A stretch of 64,000 nucleotides of DNA, from NCBI GenBank assembly GCA_958295465.1, contig OY282353.1, positions 1,488,001 through 1,552,000 on the forward strand, written 5' to 3'. This document shows, piece by piece, positions 33,367 through 43,657 of the stretch. The position numbers and the translations under genes are program-made. The notes under the pieces are model-generated. The model was not told the origin of the DNA, ran no database searches, and worked only from the letters and a program-made list of their open reading frames with translations. The stretch's first letter is position 1; each line of letters begins with the position of its first letter. This DNA is from an uncultured Gammaproteobacteria bacterium. GTDB taxonomy: Bacteria > Pseudomonadota > Gammaproteobacteria > HK1.

Positions 33367-33885
33367 ATGTCCGTCGTACGCAAGGCCGTGGGCGAGCGCC
33401 GGTTCCGTGAATCGTTCGGCCGGTACTTCGAGGATTTCGAGGTCGGCGACGTCTACGAGCATCGCCCCGGGCGCACCATCAGCGAGAGCGACAACACCTG
33501 GTTCACCCTGCTCACGATGAACCAGCACCCCCTGCACTTCGACAAGGAGTACGCGGCGAAGAGCGAGTTCGGGCGTCCTCTCGTCAACTCCTGCCTGACG
33601 CTGTCGATGGTGGCGGGCATGAGTGTGAGCGACCTCTCCCAGAAGACGATCGCGAACCTCGGCTGGGACAGGATCAAGCTCTCCGCCCCCGTCTTCGTGG
33701 GCGACACCATCTACGCGGAGAGCGAGATCCTCGCCAAGCGGGAGTCGAAGTCCCGCCCCACCCAGGGCATCGTGACCGCCCGCACTACGGGCAGGAAGGC
33801 GGACGGCACCGAGTTCATGTCCTACGAGCGCACGTTCCTGATCCCGAAGACCGGCCACGCGGTCGACGACCTCACCGATTATTGA
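33367..33885 (+). CDS. MaoC-family hydratase/dehydratase
   Basis: 172 residues, single hot-dog domain. It matches acyl-CoA hydratases of the MaoC/mesaconyl-CoA hydratase group: GRYFEDFEVGDVYEHRPGRT, ESDNTWFTLLTMNQHPLHFD (catalytic Asp and His of the hydratase motif: D...N.HPLH.D), and SCLTLSMVAGMSVSDLSQ. Predicted to hydrate an enoyl-CoA to a 3-hydroxyacyl-CoA in the cytoplasm. It is followed directly by an acyl-CoA dehydrogenase (start 12 bp after this stop) and a CaiB-type CoA-transferase, a complete activate-oxidise-hydrate set. Confidence 0.88.
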   Translation: MSVVRKAVGERRFRESFGRYFEDFEVGDVYEHRPGRTISESDNTWFTLLTMNQHPLHFDKEYAAKSEFGRPLVNSCLTLSMVAGMSVSDLSQKTIANLGWDRIKLSAPVFVGDTIYAESEILAKRESKSRPTQGIVTARTTGRKADGTEFMSYERTFLIPKTGHAVDDLTDY

Positions 33886-33896
33886 ACTCCACGACG

Positions 33897-35066
<1,170 letters not shown>

Positions 35067-35265
35067 GGCGCAGGCCATTGCTCCACGCCGTTGCTCCACG
35101 AAACCTTGAACAAGGTAACGAAGATGATGTGCCGGTCGGCTCCTGATTCCGGCGACACCGGGCCAGGGGGCTGCGTGCTTGCCGCCGGGCGCTACGGAGC
35201 GAGTCGTTTTCGCGAAGCGGCGTTCAGCGCGGAGGCGGCCCCTTGACTCCCGCCGGACCGGACCG

Positions 35266-36450
35266 ATGACCCTTCCCCTCGCGGGCGTGCGCGTGCTCGC
35301 CGTCGAGCAGTACGGCGCGGGTCCCTTCGGCACCATGTTCCTCGCCGACCAGGGCGCGGAGGTCATCAAGATCGAGCCGCCGGAGGGCGGGGACTTCGCC
35401 CGCGACGTCGGGCCGTTCTACTTCGCCGAGCACGACAGCGTCTTCTTCCACGCCTTCAACCGCAACAAGAAGAGCATGACCCTCGATCTGCGGCATCCGG
35501 AGGGCAAGGCGATCCTTCATGCTCTGGTCGGCACCGCGGACGCGCTCGCCTCGAACCTGCGCGGAGACGTGCCGGAGAAGCTGGGCCTCACCTGTGCCCA
35601 CCTGCGGGCGCACAATCCGCGCATCGTGTGCGCGCACCTGAGCGCCTACGGCCGGAGCGGGCCGCGGGCAAGCTGGCCGGGCTTCGACTACCTGATGCAG
35701 GCCGAAACCGGCTGGTTCTCGATGACCGGAGAGCCGGGCGGACCCCCGACCCGTTTCGGATTGTCCGTGGTGGACCTGATGACGGGCCTCGGGCTGGGCT
35801 ACGCGGTGCTGGCCGGCATCGTCAGCGCCCGCGCGAGCGGCGAGGGGCGCGACCTCGACGTGAGCCTCTTCGACATGGCGCTGCACAACCTCAGCTACCC
35901 CGCCGCGTGGTACCTGAACGAAGGGTACGCCGTGGAGCGCCTCCCCCGCTCCGCGCATCCGTCACTCACCCCGTGCCAGCTCTACCGCACCGCCGACGGC
36001 TGGATCTACCTCATGTGCAACAAGGAGAAGTTCTGGCCGGCACTGTGCGGAAAGCTCGACCGACCCGAGTGGATCTCCGATCCGCGCTTCACCACCTTCA
36101 GGGAACGCCTCGCACACCGGGAGACGATCACCGGGCTCCTCGACGCGGCGCTGTCGTCGCGCACCACCGCCGAGTGGCTCGATCACTTCGCCGGCGTAGT
36201 CCCCGCCGCCCCCGTCAACGACGTCGCCCAGGCCCTCGACAACCCCTTCGTGACCGGGCACGGCCGCATCCAGCACCTCGAACACCCGGTCCGGGGAGAC
36301 ATCCGCCTCGTCGCCCCGCCGATCCGGCTCGACGAACCGCCCCCCGCCCGGTCGGCGCCGGCCCTCGGCGAGCATACCGACGCCCTCCTCGCGGAAATCG
36401 GCCGCGACGCCGCGGAGATCCGGCGCCTGCGCGACACCGGGGTGGTGTGA
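35266..36450 (+). CDS. CaiB/BaiF family (type III) CoA-transferase
   Basis: 394 residues. It transfers CoA between carboxylic acids by way of an aspartyl-CoA intermediate. Motifs: LAGVRVLAVEQYGAGPFGTM, LADQGAEVIKIEPPEGGDFA, NRNKKSMTLDLRHPEGKAIL, SAYGRSGPRASWPGFDYLMQ (just before the catalytic Asp region) and SVVDLMTGLGLGYAVLAGIV. Probably activates the acid that the upstream acyl-CoA dehydrogenase and MaoC hydratase then process. The 200-bp gap to the dehydrogenase leaves room for a separate promoter. It converges on the type IIG-like pseudogene. Confidence 0.9.
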   Translation: MTLPLAGVRVLAVEQYGAGPFGTMFLADQGAEVIKIEPPEGGDFARDVGPFYFAEHDSVFFHAFNRNKKSMTLDLRHPEGKAILHALVGTADALASNLRGDVPEKLGLTCAHLRAHNPRIVCAHLSAYGRSGPRASWPGFDYLMQAETGWFSMTGEPGGPPTRFGLSVVDLMTGLGLGYAVLAGIVSARASGEGRDLDVSLFDMALHNLSYPAAWYLNEGYAVERLPRSAHPSLTPCQLYRTADGWIYLMCNKEKFWPALCGKLDRPEWISDPRFTTFRERLAHRETITGLLDAALSSRTTAEWLDHFAGVVPAAPVNDVAQALDNPFVTGHGRIQHLEHPVRGDIRLVAPPIRLDEPPPARSAPALGEHTDALLAEIGRDAAEIRRLRDTGVV

Positions 36451-36498
36451 GTCCGGTCGAGACGAGCTGCGTGTCAGCGCAGCACTTCGACACGCGGA

Positions 36499-39400
36499 TC
36501 AGCCGTCCAGATCGAGCGAGGGTGTTTCCGCCTTCCGCGCCCTCGGCGCCTTCCGCATCGTCTCCGGGACGGGCGGCAACTCGCCGGCCCGGAGGCACTC
36601 GCCCTCGATCACGGCTTCAAGCAACCTCTCCTGTTCCGGCCAGCCCTCGATGGTTGCTTCCAGCACCCGGAGCAGTTCGAGCAGTTCGGTGGTGAACCGC
36701 GAGGTCCAGCGCTCGGGACGGATGCCGTCCAGCGGCGAGGACACCCGGCCGGCGCCGTACCTCATCCGGTACCTCAGCCACGACTGCACGACCTTGAGAC
36801 CCGACACCTCGAACCCGTAGACCTCCGGCGCGACGGGCGCGTATTCGCCCTCTCCGACGTGAAGGGTCCGGGTCGCGCCGTCGTAGCGGAAGGCTCCGGG
36901 ACAGCCCTCCGCGTCACCGGGCACCGCCTTGGTGCATCGGGCCAAGCCGGACGGGATTCGGCCCCGCGGACGAAGGCCGCACGGATGCGGGCCATGTGCC
37001 TGTTCCTCCGACACGAAGCGCTCGCCCCAGGTATGCAGCCAGAGCAACCGCGCCCCTCGACTGCGCACTTCCTCGAACAGGGCGCCGCTCCGGGTCACCG
37101 GGATGCGCAGCTCGCGCGTCTCCAGCTCCCCGGAGAACCGGGCCGTGAAGGCCGGATGGGCCGACACACCATAGACGTAGGCGGCGAAGTCCTCCGGCGT
37201 GACCGGACGCCCGTACTCTGCGCTCAACCGGTCGAGGAGACCGGGCAGGACGTTCGGCTCGGACGCATCGGTGGTGCGGTAGAGCGGGATCACCGCCTTG
37301 GCTCCGTAGGAGCCTCGGAAATGATCGAGATCGGGTAGTACCGCCGATGAAGTGAGCGCGGGACCCGGCCCCGGAGCCTGGGAGAACAGGCTCGTCAAAT
37401 ACACCTGCCGTTCGCCGTGGACGCGCCACAGATCGGGGCGCGGCCGGGACATCAGGCGGCCGTCCGCGATGATGCAGTGCCGGTCGAACGAACGATAGGC
37501 GTATCGCCGGACTTCGGGGATGAGAGCGTCACTCGGCAGATCGGCAATCGGCGTCGGATCGTCATGCCCCGTCAAGGTGACGTGATACGTGCCCTTGACC
37601 GTGCGATCCCCCGTTTCACGAAACGCCTTCGCCCGCTCCACCGGGTCCGCGGATGCGAGCAACACCCGCCAGCGCCGCTCCAGCGTCTCGGGGTCCGGCG
37701 CAATGGGCCACGTCCGTTTGCACTGCACCCCCGAATGCTGCCACGGCATGAGATCGGTCAGCAGCGGCCAGGCGAAGTACTCCCCCTCCCCCGCCGGACG
37801 GAACGGCGCCTGCCAGCCGTCCGGGCACTCCCGCCATGCCACGCTCGCAAGTCCCCCGATGGTGTCGAGGGCGGCGAGCTTCTCCGCGCGCGAGCCTTCG
37901 ACGCAGGCATAGCGTACGTCGGCGGGCCTCTCCCGGTCCGCCGCCTTCGTTCGCCATGCGACCGCGACCGCCACCGGCGTCTGGATGGCGAACACGTTCT
38001 CGCTCCGGCGCGTCCCCCGCCCCTCACCGCCCAAATCGAGGATCCGGACCTCGTCGCACACCCGCCGCAGGTGCTCGCGCATCCCCCGGAACGCATCGCC
38101 GTCGAGCCAGCTCGACGCGGTGATGAAGCTCACTACACCGTTTCCCTCCGCCCCTTCCTGCTCGAACACCTTCCACAACGCCCACCGCCAGAAGTAAATG
38201 TAGAGGTTGTAGAGGTTCTTCACGCGGACCCCATGCCCCGCGGCCGCCACCGGGTCGAGGAAGTCGCGCAGGATCGCATCCGTGCCCTTGCCGCCGTCGC
38301 CCCACCGCACCCATGCGCCGGTGCGCTCCTCGTTGTCGGCTCTCGCCGCCTCGTGGCGGTCGTAGGGCGGATTGCCCAGGCACACGAGGACCGGTGCCTC
38401 TCTCTTGACCGCGAGCGCCTTCACCCGTTGCTCGGAGATGGGCCGCATGAACAGCGGCAGTTGCGGCGGCTCGGCGTGCGGACTCTCCAGTGTGTCCGTC
38501 AGGTACACGCGCGCGGCGGTTCCCGGCGGCGTCCCCCGGTCCTGCAGGGCGCGGCTCACCCGCAACTCGCTCACCGCGTAGGGGCCGACCATCAGCTCGA
38601 AGCCGTAGAGGTTCTCCGCAAGCGCAACCGCCTGCCCCGCCACGGCGGCCCCCGCCCCCTGCTCCGCCTCCACGCGCCCCAAGGCGTGCTCGATGACCCC
38701 CAGCAGATAGGTCCCGGTGCCCGCCGCCGGGTCCAGCGTCACCACGCCGGGGTCGGCGAAACCGAGCGGCCGGCGCAGCCGGTGGACGAGGACGTCGTCG
38801 ACCAGCCGCACCTGCGGCGCACCACTTCCACCGGCGTGTAGTACGCCCCCGCGTCCTTGCGCAGCTTCGGGTCGTAAGCGGCGAGGAAGTCTTCGTAGAA
38901 GTACAGCCACGGGTCGCGCGGCCCGGCCAGCAGGGCGGACGGCACCACGGACACCACCCGCAGCAGCAGATCGAGCGAAGCGGTCATCTCCCCGCGCGCC
39001 CCGGGGTCGGTCAGCACCTGCAGGGCGCGCGACAGCAGGTTGTGCTGCGCAGCCAGCGCTGCCACCGCACTGTCGAGGGTGAGCGGATCGGCTCCCTCGC
39101 TACGGCCCAGCAGCAGGGCGAAGGCGACGGTCTGGGCGTAGGCGTCGGCGAGCTGCTCGTCCGTCGCGTCCGGGAACAGAAGCTGCCGCCAGTCCCCGGC
39201 AAGCTGCACCAGGGGAGACCGGGAGTCCGCCAGCGCGTCGGTCACGTCGTCGCGCAGCATCCGGCACAGCGGCGCCAGCAGCGCCGCGAAGTCCGCGAGG
39301 TCGATCCGCCCCCCGCGGTCCAGCGGCAGGACCGGCTCCCAGGACAGGAAGTCGCGCAGCAGCGGCTCCACCGCACGGGCGTCCTCCCCCGCCCCCGCCT

Positions 39401-39764
39401 GCCTGCCCTCCCCGGCCACGTCGCCCGAGAGGCGGACGATTCGCCCCGCACGCTCGCCGCCGCGGTACAGCGCCCACTCGTTCCCGTCGGTGTAGAGCAG
39501 GTTGGGGATGGTCGAGAAACGCTTGAACTGCGCCCGGTCCCGGCCCTTGAAGCGAGCCGCGTTCGCGCCCGTGCCGGGGGCCTTGAGCTCGACGTATCCG
39601 GCGAGCAGTCCGTTGCGATGGACGGCGTAATCGGGGCGCCCGAGGCGGCCGGGCAGAGGCGCTTCGCCCGTGCACACGACACCCTCGCCCCATGCGGCGG
39701 CCACACGCGCCAGGAGTTGTTCGAAGGGGCCGCGAAGCTGGTCCTCCGGCCCGCCCCCCATCAA
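36499..39764 (-). pseudogene. Type IIG/ISP-like restriction enzyme-methyltransferase, frameshifted
   Basis: Single-chain restriction-modification protein of ~1,088 codons in two frames. The N-terminal part has a PD-(D/E)xK-like nuclease (GRPDYAVHRNG, then GYVELKAPGTGANAARFKGR) and leads to LRKDAGAYYTPVEVV. After a one-base loss at about 38820 the next frame carries QVRLVDDVLVHRLRRPLGFA, the AdoMet motif TLDPAAGTGTYLLGVIEHAL and the N6-adenine motif VCLGNPPYDRHEA, followed by target-recognition regions. No helicase is present, so IIG/IIL-like. The frame is open upstream of 39764 with family-like sequence (HDALQAFAEAVTAKSS), so the true start may be further out. The break separates nuclease from methylase. 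Confidence 0.82.
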
Positions 39765-39943
39765 CGGAGACGACTTCGCGGTGACCGCCTCGGCGAAGGC
39801 TTGCAGCGCGTCGTGGATCGGATGACTCCCGTCTGATTGCCTTGATTGGAGTCGGAGCCGGATTTCCGGTGAAGCACGCCGGCGTCACGCGGTAATAGCT
39901 TTGTACGGATGTTCAGGCGTGAAATCCGCCCCGCTCGGCCATG

Positions 39944-41023
39944 TCAACGTGAGTCCGGCAGCACCCGGCACCAGCCGTGGGGATCGTCGCGCTCACCGAG
40001 CTGAATGCCGGTGATCCGGTCGTAGAGCCACTGGGTCACCGGGCCGGAGGCGTTGGCGTTGACGCGGATCTCCTCGCCCTTGTACGCCATGGTGCCGACC
40101 GGGGAGATCACCGCCGCCGTCCCCGCCCCGAACGCCTCCTCCAGCGCCCCGCCCTTCGACGCCTCGACGATCTCGTCGATCGTGATCCGGCGCTCGACCA
40201 CCTCGTGGCCGTTCTCGCGCAGCAGGGTGATCGCCGCGTCGCGGGTAACGCCGGGGAGGATGGTGCCGCGCAGCTCGGGGGTGACGATGTGGCCGTCGAT
40301 GCGGAAGAAGATGTTCATCGCCCCGACTTCCTCGACGTAGCGATGCTCGACGCCGTCGAGCCACAGCACCTGCATGTACCCCTCCCGGCGGGCCAATTCG
40401 GCGGGATACAGGCTGCCGGCGTAGTTGCCGGCGGTCTTGGCCGCGCCGGTCCCGCCGGGGGCGGCGCGGGTGTAGGTGTCCTCGACCTTCAGGGTCACCG
40501 CCGGCATGGACTCGTCGAAGTAGGAGCGCACGGGGCAGGTGATCACCAGCATCCGGAACGCGCGCGAGGGGCGGACCTCCATATGCGCCTCGTTGCCGAA
40601 GATGACGGGGCGGATGTAGAGCGATTCCCCGCGCCGCGCCGGGATCCATGCCCGATCGACGGCGACGAGCCGCTCCACCGCACCGAGGAAGACCTCGGGG
40701 TCCACCCGCGGCACGCACAGCCGGTCGCAGGACACTTCGAGCCGGCGCGCGTTCATGTCCGGGCGGAAGATGCGTACCCGGCCGTCGCCGCCCCGAAACG
40801 CCTTCATGCCCTCGAACACCGCCTGCCCGTAATGCAGGGTGGCGTTGCCCGGCTCCATGGCGATCGGGCCGTAGGGAACGATCCGGGGCCGGCGCCACTC
40901 GCCGTCCTCCCATTCCATGCTGAACATGTGATCGCAGAAGACGTTGCCGAAGCCGAGGTTGTCGAAGTCGACGTCTTCACGTCGGCTCCTCGGGACGAGA
41001 TCGAGTTCGAGAGCGGAAAGCAT
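39944..41023 (-). CDS. ilvE: Branched-chain amino acid aminotransferase (class IV PLP enzyme)
   Basis: 359 residues. Last step of Leu, Ile and Val synthesis. The layout is of the long BCAT type: GFGNVFCDHMFSMEWEDGEW, TLHYGQAVFEGMKAFRGGDG, RRGESLYIRPVIFGNEAHME, AKTAGNYAGSLYPAELARRE (PLP-lysine region), HRYVEEVGAMNIFFRIDGHI and GALEEAFGAGTAAVISPVG. Intact. It is monocistronic, between the broken IIG-like gene and the enoyl-CoA hydratase. Confidence 0.93.
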   Translation of the reverse strand: MLSALELDLVPRSRREDVDFDNLGFGNVFCDHMFSMEWEDGEWRRPRIVPYGPIAMEPGNATLHYGQAVFEGMKAFRGGDGRVRIFRPDMNARRLEVSCDRLCVPRVDPEVFLGAVERLVAVDRAWIPARRGESLYIRPVIFGNEAHMEVRPSRAFRMLVITCPVRSYFDESMPAVTLKVEDTYTRAAPGGTGAAKTAGNYAGSLYPAELARREGYMQVLWLDGVEHRYVEEVGAMNIFFRIDGHIVTPELRGTILPGVTRDAAITLLRENGHEVVERRITIDEIVEASKGGALEEAFGAGTAAVISPVGTMAYKGEEIRVNANASGPVTQWLYDRITGIQLGERDDPHGWCRVLPDSR

Positions 41024-41185
41024 CGATGTCGGGCCGTGTTCGCGGGGGATGTTCCGGTTCCGGCCACGCCTCGCTTCGCGACCCGGGCCGATCGGGGGTG
41101 CCGGAAGGTTAGGTGAATCGCACCCTCGTCACAACGCCGCCGACGTTTCAACGCCGGGGGCGCGGTTCCCGCGAAGCGGCCGCTC

Positions 41186-42025
41186 TCAACGCCCCGTGAA
41201 CCGGGGCTTGCGCTTCTCCATGAACGCGGTCCGCCCTTCCTTGTAGTCCTCGCTCGCGAAGCAGGCTCCGACCACCTCCTCGCAGAGCGCGACGTCGCGG
41301 CCGGCGGGGTCCTTGGCCAGCTCGGCCACCACCGTCTTGCACGCCTTCACGGTGAGTGGCGCGTTGGCCGCGATCGTCCGCGCGTAGTCGTCGACGAAGC
41401 CGCCGATCTCCTCGCGCGGCAGGACCTGGTTCACGAGCCCCATCCGCAACGCCTCGGATGCGGTGAAGCGCCGGGCGGTGAACAGGATCTCCTTCGCGAA
41501 GCTCGGCCCGACGATGTCCACGAGCGGACGCAGGCCCGCGTAGGAGTAGCCGACGCCGAGCCTCGCGGCGGGAATGCCGAACCTGGAATCTTCGGTCGCG
41601 ATGCGCAAGTCCGCGCAGAGCGCGGTGGCCAGCCCACCACCGATGCAGTAGCCCTCGATCCGGGCGATGACCGGTTTCGGGAGGTTCGTGATCGCATCGT
41701 AGGCGGCGCGGCCCGCGGCGTCGTAGACCTTGACCTGCTCTTCGGTGCTGCGGTTTGCGGAGAACTCGGAGATGTCGGCGCCGGCCGAGAACGCACGCCC
41801 TCCTTCCCCCGACACCACCACCACCCGGACCTCGTCGTCGGCGCGGAACGACTCCATGACCTCGGCGATCGCCACCCACATCGCGTAGGAGATCGCGTTG
41901 TGCTTCCCGGGCTGGTTGAGCCCGAGATATCCGACCCCTCCCGCCTTCCCGGCGATGATCTTGCCGGTGGAGACCGGCAACGGCAGCGGCGACGCTGCCG
42001 CGGGCGCGTTCACGGACGCATTCAT
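41186..42025 (-). CDS. Enoyl-CoA hydratase/isomerase family protein
   Basis: 279 residues, crotonase fold. VGYLGLNQPGKHNAISYAMW and AFSAGADISEFSA form the first oxyanion loop. IEGYCIGGGLATALCADLRI and ATEDSRFGIPAARLGVGYSY follow, the second containing an acidic position near the family's catalytic Glu. The start at 42025 (MNASVNAPAAA) overlaps the TGA of a preceding fragment ORF by ATGA. A very similar start (MNAPVAAVPVSAG) is duplicated just upstream (42026-42234). Cotranscribed with the CaiB-type gene: together they may activate and hydrate or isomerise an acyl-CoA. Confidence 0.88.
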   Translation of the reverse strand: MNASVNAPAAASPLPLPVSTGKIIAGKAGGVGYLGLNQPGKHNAISYAMWVAIAEVMESFRADDEVRVVVVSGEGGRAFSAGADISEFSANRSTEEQVKVYDAAGRAAYDAITNLPKPVIARIEGYCIGGGLATALCADLRIATEDSRFGIPAARLGVGYSYAGLRPLVDIVGPSFAKEILFTARRFTASEALRMGLVNQVLPREEIGGFVDDYARTIAANAPLTVKACKTVVAELAKDPAGRDVALCEEVVGACFASEDYKEGRTAFMEKRKPRFTGR

Positions 42026-42234
42026 ACGAGGTTCCTCGATCGCATGTCCTGGATCTCGCCGGCGGCGCCGCCGAACTCGCCGAGGCCCCGGCCGATGGAG
42101 GCCGGCGGCGCCGCCGCGGGTGCGCCCATATGACATTCATCACTCTCATGCCGCCGAATCTCCCCGGGGCTGAAGCCGAGCTTGCCGGGGATCCGGCCGG
42201 CAGAAACCGGTACCGCCGCCACGGGCGCATTCAT
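42026..42234 (-). repeat. Tandem duplication of the CaiB-end/ECH-start junction
   Basis: A 70-codon ORF (42022-42234) begins MNAPVAAVPVSAGRIPGKLG, a relative of the enoyl-CoA hydratase N-terminus, and ends GEFGGAAGEIQDMRSRNLV, almost the same as the CoA-transferase C-terminus (GEFGFSAGEIQDMRSRNLV). The DNA from ACGAGGTTCCTCGATCGCAT onward is the same at about 42025 and 42235. Both junctions keep the same ATGA stop-start overlap. This is what a tandem duplication of the gene boundary leaves behind. Confidence 0.8.
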
Positions 42235-43418
42235 ACGAGGTTCCTCGATCGCATGTCCTGGATCTCGCCGGCGGAGAAGCCGAACTCGCCGAGGATCTCA
42301 TCGGTGTGCTCGCCGCGCTCCGCGGTATGGCGGTAAGGCATGGGCGGCACGCCTTCGATGTTCACCGCGTTGCGCACGACGGCGACCTCGCCGAGCGCCG
42401 GGTGGTGCGTGGCGCGCTGCATCCGCAGATGCTCGACCTGCGGGTCCGCCCACATCTCGTCCATCCGGTGGATCGGCCCGCAGGGGACCCCCGCACCGTT
42501 GAGCGCCTCGATCCATTCCGCGCAGGTGCGTTCGCGGAGGTGTTGCTGGAGACGCTCGTTGAGGCGGTCGCGGTTCTGCGAGCGCACTTCGCCGGTGGCG
42601 AAGCGGGGATCGTCGCGCAGGCCGGCGTCGCCGAGCACCTCGCACAGCCGCCGCCACATCCCGTCTCCGCTCGCGGCGACGTTGATGTACCCGTCCGCGG
42701 TCTCGAACACCCCGGTGGGGATGCTCGTCGGGTGGTTGTTCCCGGCCTGGGGCGGGACCTCGCCGGCGATCGTCCAGCGCGCCGCCTGGAAGTCGAGCAT
42801 CGCGATCTGCGCCTCGAGCAGCGACGAGTGCACCCAGCGGCCCTCACCGGTTTCCTCTCGCTCGAGCAGCGCGACGAAGATGCCGATGGAGGCGTAGAGC
42901 CCGCCCGCCAGGTCCGCGATGGGCACCCCGACCCGCACCGGCCCCTGGCCGGGCAGGCCGGTGATCCACATCAACCCGCCCATCCCCTGCGCGATCTGGT
43001 CGAACCCCGGACGCAGGCGGTACGGTCCGTCCTGCCCGAACCCGGAGATGCTCGCGTACACGATCCGCGGGTTCACCGCCCGGCACGCGGGGTAATCGAT
43101 CCCGAGGCGCGACTTCACGTCGGGGCGGTAGTTCTCGACCACGACGTCCGCGCGCTCGACGAGCCGCAGAAACGCCGCGCGCCCGTCGGGCTCCTTGAGG
43201 TTCAGGGTCATCGCCCGCTTGTTGCGATGGAGGTTCTGGAAGTCCGGCCCGTGCCTCGCGCCGCCCATCCCCTCGGCCTTGTCCACCGCTTCGGGCGCCT
43301 CGATCTTGATGACGTCGGCCCCCCAGTCCGCGAGCTGGCGCACCGCGGTCGGGCCGGCCCGCACCCGGGTCAGATCGAGCACCGTGAAGCGGGAGAGGGG
43401 CATCGCGGATCGGGTCAT
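42231..43418 (-). CDS. CaiB/BaiF family (type III) CoA-transferase, second copy
   Basis: About 395 residues from 43418 (MTRSAMPLSRF); 43424 and 43403 are other possible starts. Motifs: SRFTVLDLTRVRAGPTAVRQ, DWGADVIKIEAPEAVDKAEG, NLHRNKRAMTLNLKEPDGRA, SISGFGQDGPYRLRPGFDQI and VGVPIADLAGGLYASIGIFV. It is only distantly similar to the enzyme at 35266. It is followed by the duplicated junction fragment and an enoyl-CoA hydratase in the same direction, so a catabolic operon is likely. Substrate unknown. Confidence 0.9.
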   Translation of the reverse strand: MTRSAMPLSRFTVLDLTRVRAGPTAVRQLADWGADVIKIEAPEAVDKAEGMGGARHGPDFQNLHRNKRAMTLNLKEPDGRAAFLRLVERADVVVENYRPDVKSRLGIDYPACRAVNPRIVYASISGFGQDGPYRLRPGFDQIAQGMGGLMWITGLPGQGPVRVGVPIADLAGGLYASIGIFVALLEREETGEGRWVHSSLLEAQIAMLDFQAARWTIAGEVPPQAGNNHPTSIPTGVFETADGYINVAASGDGMWRRLCEVLGDAGLRDDPRFATGEVRSQNRDRLNERLQQHLRERTCAEWIEALNGAGVPCGPIHRMDEMWADPQVEHLRMQRATHHPALGEVAVVRNAVNIEGVPPMPYRHTAERGEHTDEILGEFGFSAGEIQDMRSRNLV

Positions 43419-43524
43419 GGCCATGCCATCGGTCAAGGCGTGCGAGAGGTGGATCCGGCGAGCCGCCGAGCCCGGCGCGATTATTGCCCGGTGGGTGTCC
43501 CGTGTCACATCGAAACCGGGACCT

Positions 43525-43648
43525 CCAGCAATTTCCGCCAAGCCCGAAAACGTCCCATGAACCACAACGATCAAATGCCCAGGCGGCCGGGATGGCCGCG
43601 AAATCCTGGTCATGCAATCGAGTTCGGGGCGTTAGCGGGAATTGCTGC
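43525..43648. repeat. Inverted-repeat element, copy B (diverged)
   Basis: Arms CAGCAATTTCCGCCAA (near 43526) and TTAGCGGGAATTGCTG (near 43632) pair with two mismatches and match the arms of the element at 15985-16109. The ~90-bp interiors are only weakly alike. It lies between the CoA-transferase start and the MATE gene end. Confidence 0.5.
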
Positions 43649-43657
43649 GGGACCTCT

